A stretch of DNA of 64,000 nt from JASGCP01 sp965263285 (lineage in GTDB: Bacteria; Bacteroidota; Bacteroidia; Chitinophagales; Chitinophagaceae), in contig CBDHHD010000016.1 in the NCBI GenBank assembly GCA_965263285.1, positions 1 to 64,000 of the forward strand, read 5' to 3'. Positions 23,681 through 38,600 of the stretch are shown in pieces (position 1 is the stretch's first letter; each line of letters begins with the position of its first letter). Made by a program: the position numbers and the translations under genes. The notes beneath the pieces were generated by a model. That model was not told where the DNA came from, did no database searches, and saw nothing but the letters and a program-made list of their open reading frames with translations.

Positions 23681-26600
23681 ACTTGGAGTAAGGTAAGATC
23701 TATCGAATGATTGAATATAATTAGCAATAGCAATCATTTCTTGCTTAAAATATATTGAAAGATTATCTATATATTCCTTAGTCAACCTTCCTCGTATTGA
23801 AAATACCAAAACACCATTTACACCCACTCCCCCATTGATATCTAACCAAAGATTGCTTTTATTTTTATTAGATACCGATATCCCACTTGATTCGTTTGTT
23901 AAAAACCAATCTTGTTGCTCTTCTTTCTTAAATACTCCCAAGTAGTTAAAGCTAATCTTTGGCAAATGCTTATAGCCTCTTATAAATCCATAACCAATGC
24001 CTTTATTGGGAATTCTTCTCAACTCCTCCTTTACTTCAATAATTGACTCTTGCACATTATCATATATAGGCAAATGAATAGGTATAATACTCGTAAACCA
24101 GCCCATTGTCTTAGAAATATCTATATCGTCTTGTAACGACTCTCTCCCATGACCTTCTAATAGAATAGATACCTCCTGCTCATCAAATAACTTTCCTAAG
24201 GCTCTTGCTAAGGCAGTTAATAATAAATCGTTTATCTCTGTATGAAATACTTGATTCGAAGATAGCAATAGATAATTAGTTATATCTCTATCTATTGTAA
24301 TAATTGTAAAATAGCTCTCTTCTTGTATAGTAATCTTTGATGATAATTTTGCAATATTCTCTTGCACTTTCTTCTCTACACCTTCCCAATAACTTAATTC
24401 ATTGGGATAATGTGCGACATAATCTTTCCCTATATTTACCCATTGGCGATAGCTGGTTCGTTTAGCTAATAGCTTCTTGCCTGCATACACTGTTTCTATA
24501 TCTTCCAACAAAATACGCCAACTCACTGCATCAATAATAAGATGATGTGCAGCAATAAATATTCTCGCTGTCTTATTTTTATAGCCATGAATATAAGCTA
24601 TTTGATAAGTCTTCCTCTCGTAGATGTTAAAACTATCTTGCCAACTCGTGTATTGCTTTTTTAATTTCTCTTCAAATACAACAGTTCCTTCTTGCACATT
24701 CCATTCGCTAATATCAAGAACATCTAATGGTATCGCTTCTTTCTTACTATCATAATATTGAATAATATTTCCTTCTGCATCTTTTCTATAGGTAAGTCTG
24801 AATGCATCATGGTGTTCAACAACTTTTTCTATCGCTATCTTCAATTTTTCTATTTCTAATTCTGGGGTCTCTATTAAAAAAGATTGATTATAATGATGCT
24901 CATTAGTCAGTTTTAATTCAAAAAAATATTGTTGTATCGGCAATAAGGACAACTCGCCTGATAGTTTGCCTTGTTCAGATAGATACACTTTAATTTGATG
25001 GTTACTCAATACATGCGCTAACATTCTTTCAATGGTTCTATGTTCAAAAACATCTTTCACACTTAATTCCTTTCCTAATTCACTTCTCACTCTGCTACTC
25101 AACTGAATAGATTTAATGCTATCTCCACCTACCCTAAAAAAATCATCTTGTACTCCTATGTTATTATTGCCCAGTAATTTCTCCCAAATAGATAGTAGCT
25201 GTTGTTCTAATTCATTTTTAGGGGCTTTATATTCTTTGCTATCAGTAAGGTTATATTCTATGGCTAATAATGCCTTTCTATCCAATTTGCCATTCACCGT
25301 TAAAGGCATCCGCTCTATTTGCACCAGCCCTGTAGGCACCATATAGTCAGGCAATTGCTTAGACAAATGACTTCTTAATTCTTCTACATCCACTTGCTCC
25401 TTAGCCACAAAATAACCCACTAAATATTTATTATCTCCTTTATCATTAACCAATACCACAGCTTGTTCTATCATCCTAAAATCCTGAAATCCTTGAATCC
25501 TAGTCTGAAATCTTTGAATCCTATTCTCTATCTCTCCCAATTCAATTCTATAACCCCTTATCTTCACTTGAAAGTCATTTCTCCCTATATATTCAATATT
25601 ACCATCGGGGAGCATTCTAACCAAATCACCTGTCTTGTAGAGTTTGCTATTTCTATCTTTCTTTTTATCTTCTTCTGTTTGAAAAGGATTACTAATAAAT
25701 TTTTCTTCCGTTAGTTCGGCTCTATTCAAATACCCTCTTGCCAATCCATCGCCTCCAATATACAATTCGCCAATAGATCCTTGGGGTAATAAAAGACCCT
25801 CTTTACTTAAGATATATATACAAGTATTAGATATGGGAGATCCTATATTTAAATCAATTGTATTATTTAAAGAAGAAACAAGGCTAGTAATAGTAGTCTC
25901 TGTAGGTCCATACTCATTAAAAAAAAGCATATTATCCAATACTGTTTTATATACTTTATTTCTTATCTCATTTGTTACACGCTCTCCTCCAAGAATCAAT
26001 CTATTGAGTGTTGGCAATATAACTATTGGCAAACTATTAAAATAAGAAGGTGTCGTGTGAAAATGTGTAATTTCATTTTTATTTATAAAACTAATTAAAC
26101 CATCTACATCTTGTATTAATTCTTCTGATATCATAAAAAGAGTAAATCCTTTTAGAAGAGGTATAAAAAATTGCTCCACTGATGGGTCAAAAATATATGA
26201 GAAAAAATTAAGCATTCTTTCTTCATCTTGCCAAAAATGACTCTTATCTAAAGCATAGATAAGATTTATAACTCCTCCATGTTCAATCATCACTCCTTTA
26301 GGATTTCCTGTTGTTCCAGAAGTATAAATAATATAAGCTAAGGAACGAGAGCTAATAGTTAATGATAAATGGTTAATGGTTAATGAATATAATTCTTTTA
26401 GAAATTGTTCATCTGTTACATTAACAATTGAAAAATGAACATGTTCATTTTTCAATTTGCAATTTGTAATTAAACACTTAGGTTGCGTGTCTTGTAAAAT
26501 AAATAAAATCCTCTCTTCGGAATATTCGGGTGAGATAGGACAATAAGCAGCTCCACTCTTAAGCACTCCTAAGATGGCAATAATCATCCATTCACTGCGT

Positions 26601-29600
26601 TCTAATAACAAACAAATAATATCATCTGCTTTAGTTTGATAATTATGATGCAAATAATTTGCCAATTGATTAGCTTTGTCATTCAACTCTTGGTAGGTTA
26701 ATTGCTTCTCCTCAAATACCACGGCTATATTATTCGGCGTTCGTGCCACTTGCTCCTCAAATAGCTGATGTATGGTTTTATCTTTAGGATATTCTCTCTC
26801 TGTTTTATTGTAATCATACACTAAATACTGATAGTCTTCATCCATCAATTTGAAAACTACCCTTTCTTCTTTACATAATTGATCTAATACACTATTATAG
26901 TATCTTACAAAATAAGATAAATATGCTTGATCAACACTATTACTGTGTCCACTAAAAACAAACCCATATCCGCCACTATACTTATATACTTTGCATATAA
27001 AAAGAATACTTGTTATGTTGCTAAGCTCCTCATTTAAAAACTCATTTATATGAGTTCTCTTTTCATTCCCTACAAAATGGCTAAAGTCATTATAACTATA
27101 CGCTATATCAAACAAATCTCTGCCTCCTAATTGTTGCTTGATTTCATTATAAGGATATTGCTTATGATTCACTACCTTTCTTACACTATCTCTTAATCTG
27201 CTTAATGCAGCACCTAATGCTTCCTTATCTCTTAACTCATACCTGAAAGGTAACATCGTAACAAATAATCCTAATTGCCTATCCCCTCCCTCTTTCTCTA
27301 TACGATTATGTTTCTCCAACCCTATTGTAATATCTCGCTCATTAAAAAATAACGACAACACAGTCATATAAGACAATAATAATAACTCTTCAACTGTACA
27401 GCTATACTTACTCGCTATATCTTCTATCTGTCCTAAGCGTAATCCTTCTATCTGTTGTCGTTCTGCTACTACACTTATTCCGTTGCTTTTACTAAAATTC
27501 CATTGAGGAGTCAACAATATACTTTCCGCTAAATATTCCCGCCAAAACAATCTTATATCTTCATTCTTTAATGCAGATAGCTCATTTCTTATAAATTCCC
27601 CATATAATAATTTTGATTGCTCTTCTTCATATAGCTTATCATTATCATGCTGATACAGATCAACTAATTCCCTTATAAATAAGTTTAAACTATACCCATC
27701 TAAAATGGCATGGTGAAAACTAAAAAATAACACAAAACCTTCTGCCTGTTCAATAATATAGAATCTATATAAACCCGCTATCTCTCTATTAAATGCTAAT
27801 GCTATCTCTTTCTTTCTAACCTCTTCAATACTATCGGTAACAAAAAACAACTTACTCTTTACCTCCACTCGCTTTTGCACCATGGCATAGATATTGCCAT
27901 CTTCTAACATCCTATACTCCGTTCTTAAAATATCATGCCTATTAATAATGGTCTGAAGACATCTCTCTAATTTTTCTCTATTGCATGTTCCCGAAAAATA
28001 TTGTATCTGAAATGTAAGATAAGTACCATGTCCTAATTTCTCCTGTTCAAAAAACATGCCTAGCTGCAGCATCCCCGCTGGGTAACAATCCTCATAATCT
28101 TCTTTAGAAATAACAACACTGCTATCTATTAATTGATACGGTATATAATCCCCTTCTTGCTCTCTTTGCTTTAATGTTATACTATTTTTTATCAGGCCTC
28201 TAATGGTAGGATATTCAAATAAATCCTTAAAGGACAATCCAAAATTAAAGCGACTATTTATCTTGCTAATCAGTCGTATCGCTGTAATGCTATGACCACC
28301 CAAATTAAAAAAACTATCCTCAATACCTATCTTGTTTTTACCTATATTCAATATCTCGCTCCATATTTCCACCATCTCTTGCTCCTCTTGGGTATTAGGG
28401 GCTATATACGATTGCCATTCTATTTCAGGGTCAGGTAAACGAGACTTATCTAACTTGCCACTTTCCGTCAAGGGCATATTATCTAAAAACACTATCTCCT
28501 GCAATGACATATAATCTGGTAATCCTACACTATCATTTATCACCTTACTTAATTTGTCTACTGCCACTTTGCCTTCTCCCTTCGTCTTCTCCTCATTTGC
28601 AATATAGCCTATTACCATACTATACAATTCATTCTCTCCAAACTCACTGCCTAAAGGACAACCGCCTATATCATATTGCAATAATTGCTGTTTTATCCTC
28701 TCAATCATTATACCCGAACCTATCCATTGAGAGACAAGGCATGCCTTGTCTCTACGAGAATCACATTCTACAACAATCATACCCTTGCCATTCTCTAATA
28801 TCTTGGCTTGTTCTATTGCTCTATCAAATACACTATACTTATCTAAATCTATTAAACCCTCATATACATTCCCTCGCTTGCTCACATAGTACGCGGTCAA
28901 TTCACTTGTCAATTGCTCTATTTGATTACCATCAACGCCTAAAACTATCTCCGCTAAAACCATTTTAGATTCATCCCTGTTTTCTTGCTTAATTTGAATA
29001 TCAAAGGCAATACCCAATCTATTTAACTCGGTAGACAACAACTCCAAAATATGTCCTAATTCTATCCATACTAATTTATCCGCAAAATCACCATATAAAG
29101 GCTTGATAGCCGACCAATTCACTACCAACTCAATACTATCTTGATTATTATTGCTATGATCCTCTACTCTTTGAAGTGCATTATTAAGAGGATGGTAGTA
29201 ATACACACCTCCCTCTATCCCTTTTATTCCTGATTCCGAAACCCTTACATAACATTCTATTGGATATGCACTACCTCCAGACGGATATAAATATTTTGGC
29301 AGTATCTTGTCTGATAAGGACTTGCCCTGTAATCTCGTTAAAACCCTTGCTATCTTGTCTTTCGTTAGCAAAGAATCTCCTACATTTTTTGTTTTTACTT
29401 TAATATGTTTGGCTTCTCTAATAATAGTATCTATCAATGAAGCATCTACAAATCTATCTCCAAAATTCCTATAGCTCTTCGTTAATCTATATTCCTGCTC
29501 GGCAATATCATTGTCTTTAAAGATTATGGTATCTGTTAAATCCTTTCTTATTCCTCTTTGTTCTAACTTAAAGACTTCCTTATCAAAGTTTTCATCTGCT

Positions 29601-32600
29601 CCTTTAGTTATTAATTGCTCTCTAACCACAAAGCCTACCAATACTTCACTATTATTCTTTTTAAACAACTGCACTGCCGATTGTTTAACTCCCTCTAATT
29701 TATTTAATTTATTTTCAATCTCCTCTAATTCCACTCTGTACCCTCTTATCTTCACTTGAAAATCCTTTCTACCTCTAAACTCTACCCATCCCTCTGCATG
29801 CAAAATACCCCTATCTCCTGTTTTATATATCTTCCCTAATTCATGATGTTCTTTAAATTGTTTGTCTGTTTGCTCCTCATTATTCCAATATCCTTGCGCC
29901 ACTCCCTTGCCTCCTATATAAATATCTCCCTCAACCCCAACAGGTGAATGAATCAATTCGTGATTTAAAATATAGATTTGCTGATTAGGCATGGGATAAC
30001 CATAAGGAATACTTTTCCAATCTGGATTTATATTCTTAATCTCATACCATATTGACCAAACACTCCCTTCCGTTGCTCCTCCTAAACTTATTACTTGTGT
30101 ATCTTTAGATTGCCGTTTTATCTTATCAGGTAATTGCAAAGGCAACCAATCGCCACTTAACAGATATAGTCTTATACTATCCAATCTCATTTCTCTCGTC
30201 CTTGCCTCATCTACCAATAACTCGGCTAATTGAGGCACTGTATTCCATAAAGTTATTTTATGCTTTTCAATGAGCGATAACCAATGCTGAGGATCTTGTC
30301 TCTCTTCATCATTCACAAAAATAATTCTCCCTCCCACTAATAACAAACCAAAAATATCATAAACAGATAAATCAAAACTCAATTCAGACAATGCCAATAC
30401 ACTATCCTTTTCTGTAACTTTATATCTATTATTCACTGCTATAATGGTATTCATCATATTCTCATGGCTAATCGCCACTCCCTTAGGTTTACCCGTACTA
30501 CCTGACGTATAGATAATATAAGCTATATCTGAAAGCAATACAATCGGCAAATGAATATTTTTCTCCCGCTCTTTTGTTAATAATTCCTCAATAATCAATA
30601 GCCTTATATTTGATCCTTGCAATTGTATCTTATGCTCATACTCCTTTTTAGAAATCAATAACACCTTCGTGCCACTCTCCTCCATTATCTCAAGTATCCT
30701 GCTCACAGACCAATGGATATTCAAAGGAATATAAGCTTTACCCGATTGCATAATACCAAGACTACTCACTACTTGATTATAGCCTTTCTTAGATAAAATA
30801 GCAACAGTTTGTTCTTCTTTATAATACTTATATAGATGAGTAGCTATATTTTTAGATCCTATAGCCACTTCTCTATGTTTATATGCTTGCTTATTATTCC
30901 CTCCTTCCACCACAGCAATAGCATTACACTTGCATGCATCTTGTATAACACAGTTGTCATAGAAGTCTATAATTGTCTTCACATCATATTCTTCTGCAGT
31001 AGCATTATATTTTTCAATAATATGTTGATAAGTAGCAGGCAATCTATAACATTCCAATCTATCCCTCTGTATATCCATCGCTGCTATCTTCCTTATCAAA
31101 TAAGCATACTCATCCAACATCCCCTCTATTACTTCAGGTAAAAATAACTGCTCTACAAAATCCCAACGAAGAATCAAATTGCCATTATCATCTTCATATA
31201 CCGCATTGTCTATCCAAACCTGTGATGTTCTTGAAATAGAATAGTGTTGTCGCCCAAACAAATTAACAACATCCCCTTCTTCTTTTTTTTCTTTAAATCC
31301 TAATACACTCGTTAATACAATCGGAGCTATAGCCTTGGAAATAGACCATTGTTTTCGCTCTCTTATCAATCTTTGAAAGTCAATCCCATCAAATAGATTA
31401 TTCTCTATATCATCCCAAAGAACATTTTGTACTCCTTTTAAATAATGCTCTACAATATCTCTACTTTTTACATCATCATAATTATACAACTCTAAATTTG
31501 TAAAATCACCCAATATATCATTCACCTCTTTATGTAACGGCAAGCGATTAAACAAAGTCAAATTAATACTAAATTTATCTTGACCTGACCAACGACATAA
31601 TACCTTACCATATAATGACAATAACAGCGAAGTAGGACTCAGTTGTATTTTAGCTAATTTCTCCTGTAATATATCATACGTCTCTTTCTCTATTATCCTT
31701 AAACCCCTTTTAGTAGTAGACTGCTTAACCATTGATGGTTCTATCACTATCGGAAGATTACAGCTAAAATCATAATCCTCTAACTTAGTCTCCCAATATG
31801 TTTTTGCTTTGTCAAACAATTTACTATCACGAATGCGTTGTAGCGCTAAAATATATTCATGATATGTAATATGCAGCGTGGGCAATACAATATCCAGATT
31901 ATTATAAATCTTTACCAACTCAGTAAAAAATATTCGCATACTATTATCATCCATAATAATAGCATCAGACATAAAATGAATAACATACGAACCTTTATAC
32001 TCTGACACTTCTATAACGATTATAGGAAACCTTGCTACATCTACCTTCATATTTAATAGCCTGTTCCTAATATCTAACAAGGCTTCTTCTGTCGTTATTT
32101 TATTAACAGGAATAGAATAATGACAATTATCAGCTGGTAAAATCTGTTGACCTTGATCAGTAAAAACAGTTCGCAAACCTGCATGTCTTAGCACTAAACG
32201 ATTTAAAGCTTTTTCTAAATTTTCAACGGATAAATCATCCACAACAAACTCACTATAGCCCCCTGTAGAAATATTGCCTATCTCAAACAAATCTATTCTC
32301 CCCATATAATAAGCTTGTTGCACATTATTTAACGGAAACAAACTATAATCCTCCTTTTTTATATCAGTCAACATATAATCTTGATATACAAATCCCGTAT
32401 CTTTTTGTTCAATGATATGCGATATCTCTCTAATAGTAGGATAAGCAAAAATATCTTTTACACTTAGTTGCACTAGCAGCTCTCTATTCAATTGACCAAC
32501 CAATCGAATAGACAGCAAACTATTCCCACCTAATCTAAAAAAAGATTGCGTTACACTTATCTCAGATTCTGAGATTTTCAATAAGTTTGACCATATCTTT

Positions 32601-35600
32601 AGCAATCGTTCTTCCGTATTGTTCTTTGGCAGTTCTATAGACTCATCAATTATTTTATATTCAATATTTAACAATGCTTTTCTATCTAACTTACCATTCA
32701 CCGTTAAAGGCATTTGTTCTATTTGTACCAATACTGTAGGTACCATATATTCAGGCAATTGCTTAGATAAATAACTTCTTAATTCTTCTACATCCACTTG
32801 CTCCTTAGCCACAAAATATCCCACTAAATATTTATTATCCGCTTTCTCATTAACCAATACTACAGCTTGTTCAATAACTTGTTCATCCTTTAATCCTTCA
32901 ATCCTAGTCTGAAATCCTTGAATCCTATTCTCTATCTCCCCTAATTCAATTCTATAGCCTCGTATCTTCACTTGAAAATCATTTCTCCCTATATATTCAA
33001 TATTGCCATCGGGTAGCATGCGCACTATGTCTCCTGTTTTATATAGTCGCCCATTTCTATTTTTTTGTTTCTCTTCTTCTGTTTGAAAAGGATTTTTTAT
33101 AAACCGTTCCGCAGTTAATTCGGGTCTATTCAAATATCCTCTTGCCACTCCATCGCCTCCAATGTATAACTCACCAACGCTTCCTTGGGGTAATAAAAGA
33201 CCCTCTTTATTTAATATATATATACAAGTGTTAGATATGGGAGATCCTATATTCAAATCAATTGTATTGTTTAAAGAAGAAACAAGGCTAGTAATAGTAG
33301 TCTCCGTAGGCCCATACTCATTAAAAAAAAGTGTATTATCCAATACTGTTTTATATGCTTTATTTCTTGTTTCTTTTGTTAACCTCTCTCCCCCAAGAAT
33401 CAATCTATTTAATGTTGCTAATGTAACTATTGGCAAACTATCAAAATAAGAAGGTGTCGTGTCAAAATGTGTAATTTTATTTTTGTTTATAAAATTAATT
33501 AAACCATTTACATCTTGTATTAACTCTTCTGATATCATAAAAAGAGTAAATCCTTTTAGAAGAGGTATAAAAAATTGCTCCACTGATGGATCAAAAATAT
33601 ATGAGAAAAAATTAAGCATTCTTTCTTCATCTTGCCAAAAATGACTCTTATCTAAAGCATAGATAAGATTTATAACTCCGCCATGTTCAATCATCACTCC
33701 CTTAGGATTCCCCGTTGTTCCAGAAGTATAGATAATATATGCCAAAGCATGAGAGTTAATGGTTAATGGTAAATGGTTAATGGTTAATGAAACTAAGACT
33801 TTCAAAAACTCTTCATCCATTAAATTAACAATTAGAAACTGAACATTTTCAATTTTCAATTTGCAATTTGTAATTAAACACTTAGGCTGAGTATCTTGTA
33901 GAACAAATAAAATTCTTTCTTCTGGATACTCAGGTGAAATAGGACAATAAGCAGCTCCACTCTTAAACACTCCTAAAATAGCAATAATCATCCATTCACT
34001 GCGCTCCAATAATAAACAAATAATATCGTCTCCTTTAGTTTGATAATTATTATACAAATAATTTGCTAACTGATTAGCTTTGTTGTTTAACTCTTGATAG
34101 GTTAATTGCTTATCCTCAAATACCACCGCTATATTATTCGGCGTTCGTGTTACTTGTTCCTCAAATAGCTGGTGTATGGTTTTGTCTTTGGGGTAGTCTC
34201 TTTCTGTTTTGTTGTAGTCATACACTAAATACTGATGGTCTTCATCCATCAATTTGAAAACTACCCTTTCTTCTTTGCATAATTGATCTAATACACTATT
34301 ATAGTATCTTACAAAATAAGATAAATATGCTTGATCAACACTATTACTGTGTCCACTAAAAACAAACCCATATCCACCACTATACTTATATACTTTACAT
34401 ATAAAAAGAATACTTGTTATATTTCCAAGCTCCTCATTTAAAAACTCATTTATATGAGCTCTCTTTTCATTCCCTACAAAATTGCTAAAGTCATTATAAC
34501 TATACGCTATATCAAACAAATCTCTGCCTCCTAATTGTTGCTTGATTTCATTATAAGGATATTGCTTATGATTCACTATCTTTTTTACACTATCTCTTAA
34601 TCTGCTTAATGCTGTACCTAATGCTTCCTTATCTCTTAGCTCATACCTGAAAGGTAAAATCGTAACAAATAATCCTAATTGCCTATCCCCTCCCTCTTTC
34701 TCTATACGATTATGTTTCTCCAACCCGATTGTAATATCTAGCTCATTAAAAAATAACGACAACACAGTCATATAAGACAATAATAATAACTCTTCAACTG
34801 TACAGCTATACTTACTCGCTATATCTTCTATCTGTCCTAAGCGTAATCCTTCTATCTGTTGTCGTTCTGCTACTACACTTACTCCATTGCTTTTACTAAA
34901 ATTCCATTGAGGAGTCAATAATATACTTTCCGCTAAATATTCCCGCCAAAACAATCTTGTATCTTCATTCTTTAATGCCGATAGCTCATTTCTTATAAAT
35001 TCCCCATATAATAATTTTGATTGCTCTTCTTCATATAGCTTATCATTATCATGCTGATACAGATCAGCTAATTCCCTTATAAATAAGTTTAAACTATACC
35101 CATCTAAAATGGCATGGTGAAAACTAAAAAATAACACAAAACCTTCTGCATGTTCAATAATATAGAATCTATATAAACCCGCTATCTCTCTATTAAATGC
35201 TAATGCTATCTCTTTCTTTCTAACCTCTTCAATACTATCGGTAACAAAAAACAGCTTACTCTTTACCTCTACTCGCTTTTGCACCATGGCATAGATATTG
35301 CCATCTTCTAACATCCTATACCCCGTTCTTAAAATATCATGCCTATTCATAATAGCTTGAAGACATTTCTCTATTTTTTTTCTATCACATTTTTCAGAAA
35401 ATTGCTGTATATAATTAAAAAGGTAAATGCCTTTGCCTAATTTCTCCTGTTCAAAAAACATACCTAACTGTAACATCCCCGCTGGGTAACAATCCTCATA
35501 ATCTTCTTTAGAAATAATAACACTGCTATCTATTAATTGATACGGTATATAATCCCCTTCTTGCTCTCTTTGCTTTAATGTTATACTATTTTTTATCAGG

Positions 35601-38600
35601 CCTCTAATGGTAGGATATTCAAATAAATCCTTAAAAGATAACCCAAAATTAAAGCGACTATTTATCTTGCTAATCAGTCGTATCGCTGTAATGCTATGAC
35701 CCCCCAAATTAAAAAAGCTATCCTCAATCCCTATCTTGTTTTTATCTATATTCAATACCTCGCTCCATATTTCCACCATCTCTTGCTCCTCTTTAGTAAC
35801 AGGGGCTATATACGATTGCCATTCTATTTCAGGTTTAGGCAAACGAGACTTATCTAACTTGCCATTTGCCGTCAAGGGCATACTATCTAAAAACACTATC
35901 TCCTGCAATGACATATAATCTGGTAATCCTAAACTATCATTTATAACTTTACTTAACTTATCTACCGACACATTTTCTTTCAATACTATTGTACCATTTA
36001 AACCCTTTCTTATTCCTCTTTGTTCTAACTTAAAGACTTCCTTATCAAAGTTTTCATCTACTCCTTTAGTTATTAATTGCTCTCTAACCACAAAGCCTAC
36101 CAACACTTCACTATTATTCTTTTTAAACAACTGCACTGCCGATTGTTTAACTCCCTCTAATTTATTTAATTTATTTTCAATCTCCTCTAATTCCACTCTG
36201 TACCCTCTTATCTTCACTTGAAAATCCTTTCTGCCTCTAAACTCTACCCATCCCTCTGCATGCAAAATACCCCTATCTCCTGTTTTATATATCTTCCCTA
36301 ATTCATGATGTTCTTTAAATTGTTTGTCTGTTTGCTCCTGGTTATTCCAATATCCTTGCGCCACTCCCTTGCCTCCTATATAAATATCTCCCTCAACCCC
36401 AACAGGTGAATGAATCAATTCGTGATTTAAAATATAGATTTGCTGATTAGGCATGGGATAACCATAAGGAATGCTTTTCCAATCTGGATTTATATTCTTA
36501 ATCTCATACCATATTGACCAAACACTCCCTTCCGTTGCTCCTCCTAAACTTATTACTTGTGTATCTTTAGATTGCCGTTTTATCTTATCAGGTAATTGCA
36601 AAGGCAACCAATCGCCACTTAACAGATATAATCTTATACTATCCAATCTCATTTCTCTCGCCCTTGCCTCATCTACCAATAACTCGGCTAATTGAGGCAC
36701 TGTATTCCATAAAGTAATTTTATGCTTTTCAATAAGCGATAACCAATGATGAGGATCTTGTCTCTCTTCATCATTCACAAAAATAATTCTCCCTCCCACT
36801 AATAACAAACCAAAAATATCATAAACAGATAAATCAAAACTCAATTCCGACAATGCCAATACACTATCCTTTTCTGTAACTTTATATCTATTATTCACTG
36901 CTATAAGGGTATTTATCATATTCTCATGGCTAATCGCCACTCCCTTAGGCTTGCCCGTACTACCTGACGTATAGATAATATAAGCTATATCTGAAAGCAA
37001 TACAATCGGCAAATGAATATTTTTCTCCCGCTCTTTTGTTAATAATTCCTCAATAATCAATAGCCTTATATTTGATACTTGTAATTGTCTCTTATGCTCA
37101 TACTCCTTTTTAGAAATCAATAACACCTTCGTGCCACTCTCCTCCATTATCTCAAGTATCCTACTCGCAGACCAATGGATATTCAAAGGAATATAAGCTT
37201 GACCCGATTGCATAATACCAAGACTACTCACTACTTGCAACATTCCTTTCTCGGAAAGAATAGCAATAGTTGTTCTATCTTCACTTACAAGTATCGATGC
37301 TATTTTCTTAGATAAATCCCATATCTCCTTATGTGTATACATCCTATTTTGTTCGCTATCTATAACAGAAACCCTATCTCTCAAAGATAGATTTTGTATC
37401 ACCTTTTCTTCATATTCCTGCAGCCAACTTCGTTCTATCTTAGGAGCTAACACCCTTCCTCTCTCTTCGTATTCAAATATGCAATTCCTATCAAAAGCAC
37501 TCAATGGTGATATAACACATTTTTCTTTCCAATCATTTTTACTCAACCACTCAATCCATGCAATCATTTGACCATTCATTTGTCCTATTTGCTCCTTGCT
37601 AAACAATTCCGAAACAAATAACCATTTACTTGAAAAACCTTCTTCAGTACCAATAGCTTGCAAGTCAATCCATGCTTGAGAGGTTTGACCCATACTATAG
37701 CGCTTTTCTATATACTCTCCAGGAAAATACTTCTCCTTATCTACTATATTATCGTTCCTGCCTATAGTATTAAACACTCCCGTAAAAACAATAGGAGACA
37801 CAATCTTATGTATATCTGCGACATGGGCTCTTATCCAGTCTCTCTGAACATTTTGCCCCCCATACAATTGATGCTCTATATCGTCTAATAATCTCCTACT
37901 TGTTCTTTCTATTGTAGGAAACAATCCCCCTACATCTAAAAAATGAAAAAAATCTGTATTGGTAAAATCTCCCCACAGCTGATTCGCATCTTTATGCACA
38001 TGGTATCTATTAAACAATGTTATCGTTATTAAAAACTCAGCCACCCCACTGTAGTAGCCAATAACTTTACCAAACAAAGCAAGAATAACACCTGCAGGAG
38101 ACAATCTATAACTTTCTATCTTTCTACAAAATGACATCCAGGTACTCTTATCTACAAAAAGCGTATGCTCAGAAAAATGTGCTTTCTTAATCCAGGAAGT
38201 ATCCTCTAAGCCTAATAAAGGTGGTTTACCCGGCATGTTGCTTAGCTTTTCTTCCCAATACCTTTTATCTCTCTCATACCATGAAGAATACCGCAACTGA
38301 GATACAATATCTTGATAATCCTTAAACGATATAGCACTAAATGCAGGTTGATAGTCCTTATTCTTATACAACTGAATCAATATTGTCCAAAACGATTGCC
38401 TGCTTTGTGCATCTAAAATAATCAAATCCATACTATGATGCAAAACCACTATATCATTATATCTTACAGCTACAAAATGAAACAAAGGAAATTTACCAGC
38501 ATCATAGTCCTTACGAAACACACGATTGGCTATTTCTTCATTATGCACTTCTGTGTACCGTTCTGTTTCAAGGTTTATTTCTTCAATAGTATATACATCT

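Noticed and set aside
24524..24547. HHLIIDA in the second epimerization domain as an inactivating change
   Set aside because: Ala in place of Gly after the Asp occurs in many E domains as far as I know, and the other E motifs are intact, so I do not call it inactive.
28504..28968. Plus-strand ORF of 154 codons opposite the NRPS B oxidase, and many similar ones of 60-130 codons
   Set aside because: They lie antisense inside conserved NRPS domains, repeat wherever the same domain recurs, and have no family resemblance or start signal. They are shadows of the minus-strand genes.
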